The translations under genes and the position numbers were made by a program. The notes under the pieces are model-generated. The model was not told the DNA's origin, searched no databases, and worked only from the letters and a program-made list of their open reading frames with translations. Positions 7,461-11,695 of a stretch of 11,695 nucleotides of DNA are shown piece after piece (the stretch's first letter is position 1; every line of letters begins with the position of its first letter). Origin of the DNA: Kiritimatiellia bacterium (GTDB taxonomy: Bacteria > Verrucomicrobiota > Kiritimatiellia > RFP12 > UBA1067); the NCBI GenBank assembly GCA_017479035.1, contig JAFVCR010000046.1, positions 1-11,695 of the forward strand. Direction: 5' to 3'.

Positions 7461-7477
7461 ATGGTTTTGACAACCAT
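7461..7477. promoter_or_regulatory. Candidate operator: perfect dyad over the -35 box
   Basis: ATGGTT (7461-7466) and AACCAT (7472-7477) form a perfect 6-bp inverted repeat with a 5-nt spacer. It overlaps the -35 hexamer of the efflux-lpx promoter. A repressor bound here would block RNA polymerase. It could instead be chance or part of a weak hemL 3' hairpin, though no T-run follows directly. No regulator gene is present nearby. Confidence 0.35.
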
Positions 7478-7495
7478 CGCGGTTTTTGGTAGAAT
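7467..7495 (+). promoter_or_regulatory. Sigma70-type promoter of the efflux-lpxI-lpxB operon
   Basis: A consensus TTGACA (7467-7472) lies 17 bp from TAGAAT (7490-7495). The predicted start near 7502 gives a leader of about 40 nt before the ATG at 7541. This separates lpxI-lpxB transcription from the hemL operon. Confidence 0.85.
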
Positions 7496-7504
7496 CCGTC
7501 GAAT

Positions 7505-7520
7505 CATCCCGGGAGGGATG
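7505..7520 (+). promoter_or_regulatory. Small hairpin at the 5' end of the operon mRNA
   Basis: CATCCC and GGGATG form a 6-bp stem around a GGGA loop, within a few nucleotides of the predicted transcript start. The Shine-Dalgarno AAGGA at 7528-7532 stays outside it, so it may protect the 5' end of the mRNA rather than control translation. This is structure by inspection only. Confidence 0.3.
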
Positions 7521-7540
7521 GAAGCGAAAGGAAGAGTTTG

Positions 7541-9046
7541 ATGAGCTGGTTGAGACATGTACTTGCAACATCGTTTGCCGCATTGCTGTGCGCGGGGTGC
7601 TCGACGCTGGTGCCGCCGCTCGTGACGGTAGGGCCGGACTACAAAAAGCCTACGACCGCAATCGAGCAAGGGGCTCTTCCCGATGCGGGGTTCGTGACCG
7701 ACGAGCATACCGATTCCGGAGAACTTGCCGTGGCGCGAAGGGGGCAGGATCCGCGCAAGGCGATAACTATTGCGGATCTTGATGCATGGTGGCGGCATTT
7801 CAACGATCCTTTGCTTACTGAACTTATAGAGCGCGCCACTACAAACAATCTTTCCTATGCAATTGCGCAGGAGCGCCTTGAGCAGGCTCGCTGGGCGTAT
7901 TCCGGTTCGTTCGGATCGCTTTTGCCGGCACTCGGGGTAGGCGGCAGCGTGGCACAGAACGAGTGGCATAAAGATACCTCCACAGCCAAGGCCGGCGGCA
8001 GGGATATACACCGCAACTCTTACCACGGCGGTTTCGATATGACGTGGGAGATCGACATCTTCGGCGGGCAGCGGCGCGCGAATGAAGCGGCGAAGGCTGC
8101 AATGGAGGCGGAGTTCTATTCGGTGGATGCCGCATATGTGTCGCTAACGGCGGAGATCGGGGCGCAATATGTCACACTGCGCACCACGCAGCAGCGCATC
8201 AAGACCGCCCGCGCGAATCTCAAACTCCAAAACGAGACATACGAAATTCTCAAGGCGCGGCTCGACAGCGGCATCGGCGACGAACTTGCCGTGAGCCAGG
8301 CCAAGTACAATGTAGACCGCACCCGCAGCGCGATACCTCCTCTTCAGGCGAGGGCGGAGGAGTTGATGAACGCGCTTGCGATTCTTGCGGGCGATATGCC
8401 AGGGACGTGGCAGGCGCGGCTTGCGCAAATGCCCGATAGGGATTGGCTATTGGAGCCGCAGAAACTTGCAGAGATTCCGCTTGATGCGATTCGCAGCCGT
8501 CCTGACGTGCGTGCTGCGGAGAGGTTGCTTGCAGCGCAGGTGGCAAGCGTGGGAGTGTCGAAATCCATGTTGTTCCCGAAGTTCTATCTCAACGGTTCAC
8601 TTGGGCTGGACAGCGTGAAGGCAACGGATTTCCTGCATCGTAGCGCGTTGTATTCGTCCATCGGTCCGTCGTTTTCGTGGCCGATTTTCCGGGGCGGAGC
8701 CGTATATGCGGACTATAAAGCGGCCGAATCCAAGATGGACGAGGCGGCGATGAATTACGAACTCGCCATACAGACGGCACTTGGCGAAGTGCGCAATTCG
8801 TATTCGGCATACACCCATACATACCATACGTTCAAGAGTTTGACGGGTGCTGTGGAGGCTGCCGGCGCGGCTGTGGATATTTCAAAGGATCTTTACAAGA
8901 ACGGACTTGCCGATTTCAACAACGTGCTCGACGCACAGCGTTCCAAACTCAATCTCGAGGATAGCCTGAACATCGCCAGGGGAGACATTTCCCTTGATTT
9001 GATACGGCTCTACAAATCTCTCGGCGGCGGTCTCGCGCAACAATGA
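7541..9046 (+). CDS. Outer-membrane efflux lipoprotein, NodT/TolC family
   Basis: This 501-aa outer-membrane factor would form the trimeric exit duct of a tripartite efflux or secretion system. The N-terminus is a lipoprotein signal (MSWLRH, hydrophobic VLATSFAALL, then CAGC). Cys20 is the predicted lipidated residue, and Cys rather than Leu at -3 is slightly atypical. The NodT-family signature VGPDYKKP follows at 30-37. Two tandem OEP repeats fill the rest, with WWRHFNDPLLTELIERA and the paired helices LSYAIAQERLEQAR in the first. The second is marked by SRPDVRAAERLLAAQVASVGVSKSMLFPKFYLNGSLGL and by the C-terminal LYKNGLADFNNVLDAQRSKL. AAGGA at 7528-7532 supports ATG 7541 over the TTG at 7538. 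No RND pump or membrane-fusion gene is in the window. Its stop overlaps the lpxI start (9043-9046). It is the promoter-proximal gene of the operon. Confidence 0.93.
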   Translation: MSWLRHVLATSFAALLCAGCSTLVPPLVTVGPDYKKPTTAIEQGALPDAGFVTDEHTDSGELAVARRGQDPRKAITIADLDAWWRHFNDPLLTELIERATTNNLSYAIAQERLEQARWAYSGSFGSLLPALGVGGSVAQNEWHKDTSTAKAGGRDIHRNSYHGGFDMTWEIDIFGGQRRANEAAKAAMEAEFYSVDAAYVSLTAEIGAQYVTLRTTQQRIKTARANLKLQNETYEILKARLDSGIGDELAVSQAKYNVDRTRSAIPPLQARAEELMNALAILAGDMPGTWQARLAQMPDRDWLLEPQKLAEIPLDAIRSRPDVRAAERLLAAQVASVGVSKSMLFPKFYLNGSLGLDSVKATDFLHRSALYSSIGPSFSWPIFRGGAVYADYKAAESKMDEAAMNYELAIQTALGEVRNSYSAYTHTYHTFKSLTGAVEAAGAAVDISKDLYKNGLADFNNVLDAQRSKLNLEDSLNIARGDISLDLIRLYKSLGGGLAQQ

Positions 9047-9882
9047 AATTATTGGTGATAGCCGGGGCGGGTGATTATCCCAGGTTCGCAGTGGAGGGGG
9101 CGCGGGCTGCCGGAGTGGAGAGAGTGGATGTGGTGCATATACTAGGCTCCACGGCACGCGCTACCCGACGCGCGGCGGATGGCATCATCCCTTTCGCAGT
9201 GGGCAAGGCCGCCACGGGCATTCGCCATCTCGCATCGCTTGGCTATGACGGTGCGATTCTAGCGGGGCAGATTTCTCCGTTTTCGCTTTTCCGCACGCGT
9301 TTCGAGCCGGAGGTCGTGGAATGGCTTAAAGCAATGCCGGCCAAGAACGCGCACACGATATACGGCAAGGTGGTACAGGAGTTCGAGCGACTGGGGTTGC
9401 CTATACTCCCGGCAAGTTGCTATATGGATTTGCACATTCCCGGCGAGGGCACTCTCACGCGGCGCGGCTTCACGGAGGGCGAGGCCAGCGATGTGAAATA
9501 CGCCGAGGCCGTAGCCCGCGACGTGGGCAGGCACGATGTGGGGCAGACGGTTCTTGTCAAAGAAGGAATGGTCGTGGCGGTGGAAGCGTTCGAGGGGACG
9601 AATGCTGCGATAAAACGCGGAGGCAGACTTTCGGGGCGGCGGGGCGGCGCGGTTGTTTTCAAAGGTGCGCGCGAAGGCCACGACATGCGTTTCGACATTC
9701 CCGTAGTGGGGTTGAAAACCATCAAGACAATGAAGCGCGCCGGTGTGACGGCGCTCGGTTTCCATGCGAACCGTCTTATCCTGCTCGACCGCGAGGCCGT
9801 GATTGCGTATGCAGACCGCCACAACATTGCAATCGCCGCGCTGCCCACCACTCTCCCTCCTGCACCGTTGAGGCCGCAATGA
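9043..9882 (+). CDS. lpxI: UDP-2,3-diacylglucosamine pyrophosphatase LpxI (DUF1009 family)
   Basis: This 279-aa protein has the two-part layout of LpxI, the enzyme that hydrolyses UDP-2,3-diacylglucosamine to lipid X in bacteria without LpxH. The N-terminal domain has IAGAGDYPRFAVEGARAAG and LGYDGAILAGQI. The C-terminal catalytic domain has DVGQTVLVKEGMVVAVEAFEGTNAAIKRGG and HDMRFDIPVVGLKTI. D218 in that last motif is the likely equivalent of the catalytic Asp known from Caulobacter LpxI. The next gene is lpxB, which uses lipid X, and this pairing strengthens the assignment. Starts and stops overlap on both sides by ATGA (9043-9046 and 9879-9882). No clear Shine-Dalgarno precedes the start, so translation probably depends on coupling to the outer-membrane factor gene. 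Length is normal for the family. Confidence 0.95.
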   Translation: MKLLVIAGAGDYPRFAVEGARAAGVERVDVVHILGSTARATRRAADGIIPFAVGKAATGIRHLASLGYDGAILAGQISPFSLFRTRFEPEVVEWLKAMPAKNAHTIYGKVVQEFERLGLPILPASCYMDLHIPGEGTLTRRGFTEGEASDVKYAEAVARDVGRHDVGQTVLVKEGMVVAVEAFEGTNAAIKRGGRLSGRRGGAVVFKGAREGHDMRFDIPVVGLKTIKTMKRAGVTALGFHANRLILLDREAVIAYADRHNIAIAALPTTLPPAPLRPQ

Positions 9883-10988
9883 AGATACTCCTCCTCGCCG
9901 GTGAAGAAAGCGGAGCCGTGTATGCAGAACGGCTCAAGGCCGAGATATTGAAATTGCGGCCGGATGCCGTGTTCAAGACGTATCAGGATTTCTTCAAGAC
10001 GGAAGATTTGGGCGTATTCGGCATTTGGGAAGTGGCAAAGCGCATATTGTTTTTTCTTCGAGTCAAGCGCACGATGGAACGCATAATCGAAGAGTGGCGG
10101 CCGGATCGCGTAGTGACCATAGACTATCCGGGGATGAATCTCAAACTTGCGAGATTCGCAAAAGAACGCGGCATCCCGGCGATACACCTTGTATGCCCGC
10201 AAGTATGGGCATGGCACAAGAACCGCATTCCAAAGATTCCGCATCAGATGACGAAACTCCTGTGCTTCTTCCCATTCGAGCCGGAGATTTTCAAGGAATA
10301 CGAGTCTCCGGATTTCACCGCAAAATTCATCGGCCATCCTATGGCGGACATTTTCAATTCGGAACGCGGAGGTTGCAATGCCAGGCTGCCGCATGATGCA
10401 AAGAAGAGAAAGGTTGCCATTTTGCCCGGCAGCCGTGCCGGTGAGGTTATGCGCCATACGCCGCGTTTGGTGGAGGCTATGGAAATCGTAGCGGCGAAAG
10501 TGCCGAATGCAGAGTTTGTCATCCCCGCCGCCAATGCCCGTGCGGAAAAACTCATCCGCAAATATATCGCGCATTGCACCGCAAACGTGCAAGTCGTCCA
10601 AGGCAAAGCGCGTGAAGTCCTGCGTGCTTGCGAGTGCGGAGCGGTTGCAAGCGGCACGGCTACGCTCGAGGCGGCACTCGCCGGATTGCCCACGGTGATC
10701 GTATATGCGGTGGGGCCGTTCCTTGCGGCTTTTCTGCGAAGAGCCATAACCGGAGTGAAACACGTTGGCCTTGCGAATATAATCGCGGAAAAATCCGGCG
10801 CGGCGGCACCGCTCCCTGAACTGTTGCAGGAAAATTTCACGGCCGGGGCGGTGGCGGACTTGCTTGTAAAATGGCTTGCCGACCCGGTAGCGCGTATGGC
10901 TACAATGTCCGCACTTGAGGCGACCATGCGCCAATTGTCCTCTACGTCTGGCGCGTTGGAATTGGCCGCCAAAGAAATAACAGCCTAG
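9879..10988 (+). CDS. lpxB: Lipid-A-disaccharide synthase LpxB
   Basis: This 369-aa family GT19 glycosyltransferase condenses lipid X with UDP-2,3-diacylglucosamine to make the lipid A disaccharide at the inner face of the cytoplasmic membrane. Landmarks are LLAGEESGAVYAERL at the N-terminus and TIDYPGMNLKLA (D82, probable equivalent of the catalytic Asp). CPQVWAWHKNRI follows at 106-117, then FIGHPMAD at 150-157, LPGSRAGEV with R186, SGTATLEAALAGLPTV at 258-273, and VGLANII with N300. The common SGD of the first motif reads SGA here. The length is close to the E. coli enzyme (about 380 aa). The start at 9879 overlaps the lpxI stop (ATGA) and has GAGG at 9870-9873. It is the last gene of the efflux-lpxI-lpxB operon. 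Confidence 0.96.
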   Translation: MKILLLAGEESGAVYAERLKAEILKLRPDAVFKTYQDFFKTEDLGVFGIWEVAKRILFFLRVKRTMERIIEEWRPDRVVTIDYPGMNLKLARFAKERGIPAIHLVCPQVWAWHKNRIPKIPHQMTKLLCFFPFEPEIFKEYESPDFTAKFIGHPMADIFNSERGGCNARLPHDAKKRKVAILPGSRAGEVMRHTPRLVEAMEIVAAKVPNAEFVIPAANARAEKLIRKYIAHCTANVQVVQGKAREVLRACECGAVASGTATLEAALAGLPTVIVYAVGPFLAAFLRRAITGVKHVGLANIIAEKSGAAAPLPELLQENFTAGAVADLLVKWLADPVARMATMSALEATMRQLSSTSGALELAAKEITA

Positions 10989-11011
10989 CTCTAGACTATG
11001 TTCAGCAGATA

Positions 11012-11036
11012 ATGCATGCTTATTGACGGCATGCAT
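11012..11036 (+). terminator. Candidate 3' hairpin of the lpx operon
   Basis: ATGCATGC (11012-11019) and GCATGCAT (11029-11036) form a perfect 8-bp stem with loop TTATTGACG, 23 bp after the lpxB stop. No T-run follows, so it is either an atypical terminator or an mRNA 3' stabilising structure. Confidence 0.4.
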
Positions 11037-11101
11037 CGTGAGCGCATTTCTTACATTGAGATGAGGGGGGGATTTCCGCCATTTCGCGGGAGCAAAAAAT
11101 T

Positions 11102-11272
11102 TCCAAGGGCTTGAGATAAAGATTTTAAGAGGTTAAAATAAAAATTCAAGCCCTTGAAATTACCATTTCAAGCAGTCAAAATAAAATTTTAAGGGCTTGA
11201 ATTTTTATTTTGACTGCTTGAATTTACCAATTCAAGGGCTTAAAATTTATTTTCAAGGGCTTAAAATTTATA
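11102..11272. repeat. Eight-unit array of 21-22-bp palindromic AT-rich repeats
   Basis: Units start at 11102, 11124, 11145, 11167, 11188, 11209, 11231 and 11252, with spacings of 22, 21, 22, 21, 21, 22 and 21 bp. The typical core is a 14-bp dyad, TTCAAG-two bases-CTTGAA. It is perfect at 11145 (centre CC) and near-perfect elsewhere, for example TTTAAGGGCTTGAA at 11188. An AT-rich spacer of 7-8 nt follows each core. The last two units share 20 of 21 bases. The units at 11167 and 11209 (core CAAGCAGTC or its complement) are inverted copies of each other. All forward frames contain stops, so it is not coding. Composition differs sharply from the GC-rich genes. The function is unknown. Confidence 0.88.
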
Positions 11273-11588
11273 TAGACATCCGCCGCAGCCGTGAACATCA
11301 ACTCCTAAATCAAGGAATTTCTTATCCATTATCCTTCCAAATGTGTTTTCCAGAAGATTTTTGAAGGGTGGCAGGGTTGGCACCCTTATCCCGGATTTTT
11401 GGATGAGGCGGACGGGACGTTCCTGCATGGAGCGTCGTCTATGGCGCAGGTGCGGATGAATGGAAAGGGGCGGCAGAGCATAAAGCCTCAACCAACGTCC
11501 ACGAAGGCCACAAAGTTTTTGAGCCCCGAAGCGGCGCAAGAATACAGACGGGGGTGGAGCGTAGCGGAACCCCCGGTACAGACAAAAT
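11273..11588. other. GC-richer stretch without a confident gene, possible dispersed element
   Basis: No convincing start or family match is visible. An open frame on the + strand from 11309 (after TAA 11306-11308) to 11590 reads FEGWQGWHPYPGFLDEADG in its middle but has no credible start with a ribosome site. A 22-codon minus-strand frame (11329-11261) begins near GGAAGG and ends DVHGCGGCLYKF. It overlaps the repeat array and is not credible on its own. GGGGCGGCAGA occurs at 11467-11477 and again at 11609-11619. AGCCCCGAAG occurs near 11522 and near 11600. GGGGGT (11550-11555) pairs with ACCCCC (11569-11574). These reused words suggest a repeat element or gene remnant. Confidence 0.4.
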
Positions 11589-11613
11589 AAAAAAAAACAA
11601 GCCCCGAAGGGGC
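11589..11613 (-). terminator. Minus-strand rho-independent terminator
   Basis: Reading the minus strand, GCCCC-TTC-GGGGC (11613-11601) is a perfect 5-bp GC stem followed by TTG and nine T (11597-11589). It would end a transcript entering from the right edge. A minus-strand frame open from the edge ends at TAA (11631-11629) with the basic tail FKRVSSKRKSA, 15 bp before the stem, and could be the end of that gene. Confidence 0.6.
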
Positions 11614-11666
11614 GGCAGAATATGCTCCTTATGCACTCTTGCGCTTGGACGAGACACGCTTAAAAT

Positions 11667-11695
11667 AGTTTGCAGTTTGCAGTGTGCAGTGTGCA
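11667..11695. repeat. 7-bp tandem repeat at the right edge
   Basis: Four consecutive heptamers, AGTTTGC twice then AGTGTGC twice, fill 11667-11694, and the next unit begins at the last base. The array probably continues beyond the window. Confidence 0.8.

Noticed and set aside
4997..8026. Two long minus-strand open frames (4997-6358 and 6653-8026)
   Set aside because: Both are antisense to firmly identified genes (metalloenzyme, PPIase, hemL, outer-membrane factor), have no ribosome sites and give composition typical of antisense shadows.
9420..11036. 538-codon open frame on the - strand over lpxI and lpxB
   Set aside because: It opposes two clearly identified genes. The translation is low-complexity in His/Arg/Cys with no domain.
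11102..11272. CRISPR or coding heptapeptide-repeat interpretation of the 21-22-bp array
   Set aside because: Spacers are short, AT-rich and similar rather than unique. Alternating 21/22 spacing breaks any frame, and stops occur in the + frames.
11261..11329. 22-aa minus-strand peptide ending DVHGCGGCLYKF as a small gene
   Set aside because: A GGAAGG lies close upstream, but spacing is short, there is no promoter I trust, and the end overlaps the repeat array. Too little support to call.

Overview
The window looks like chromosomal DNA from a Gram-negative bacterium. It carries two lipid A biosynthesis genes (lpxI, lpxB), an outer-membrane efflux lipoprotein, undecaprenyl-diphosphatase and the C5-pathway haem gene hemL. 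The use of lpxI rather than lpxH, the GC-rich genes with AT-rich non-coding repeats, and the overall style fit the PVC/Verrucomicrobiota-Kiritimatiellota area. That placement is an inference only, because no taxonomic marker is decisive here.

Layout. Positions 1-376 hold a 44-bp tandem repeat (eight full copies plus a partial one) with hairpin-forming units, followed by about 150 bp with decaying repeat words. A strong sigma70-type promoter then drives a tRNA-Asp(GTC) gene closed by a rho-independent terminator. uppP (721-1515) follows on the + strand and converges on a large unrecognised 906-aa gene on the - strand (1541-4261). That gene is divergent from a tightly packed operon of three genes that overlap or abut: an alkaline-phosphatase-superfamily metalloenzyme, a parvulin-type peptidyl-prolyl isomerase without a signal peptide, and hemL. 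The first of these appears to be translated from a leaderless mRNA.

A new promoter (TTGACA-17-TAGAAT, with a dyad over the -35 box) starts a second operon. It encodes a NodT-type outer-membrane factor lipoprotein, then lpxI, then lpxB, joined by two ATGA overlaps. LpxI and LpxB catalyse consecutive steps of lipid A synthesis: UDP-2,3-diacylglucosamine hydrolysis, then disaccharide formation. Their coupling to an efflux outer-membrane factor is the main contextual oddity among the coding genes.

The last 700 bp hold no confident gene. They contain an 8-bp-stem hairpin after lpxB, an eight-unit array of 21-22-bp palindromic AT-rich repeats (11102-11272), a GC-rich stretch with small hairpins and internal repeats that may be a dispersed element, a minus-strand terminator for something to the right, and a 7-bp tandem repeat running off the edge. 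The 21-22-bp array is spaced at two helical turns and has no function I recognise. It is the best candidate in the window for something undescribed.
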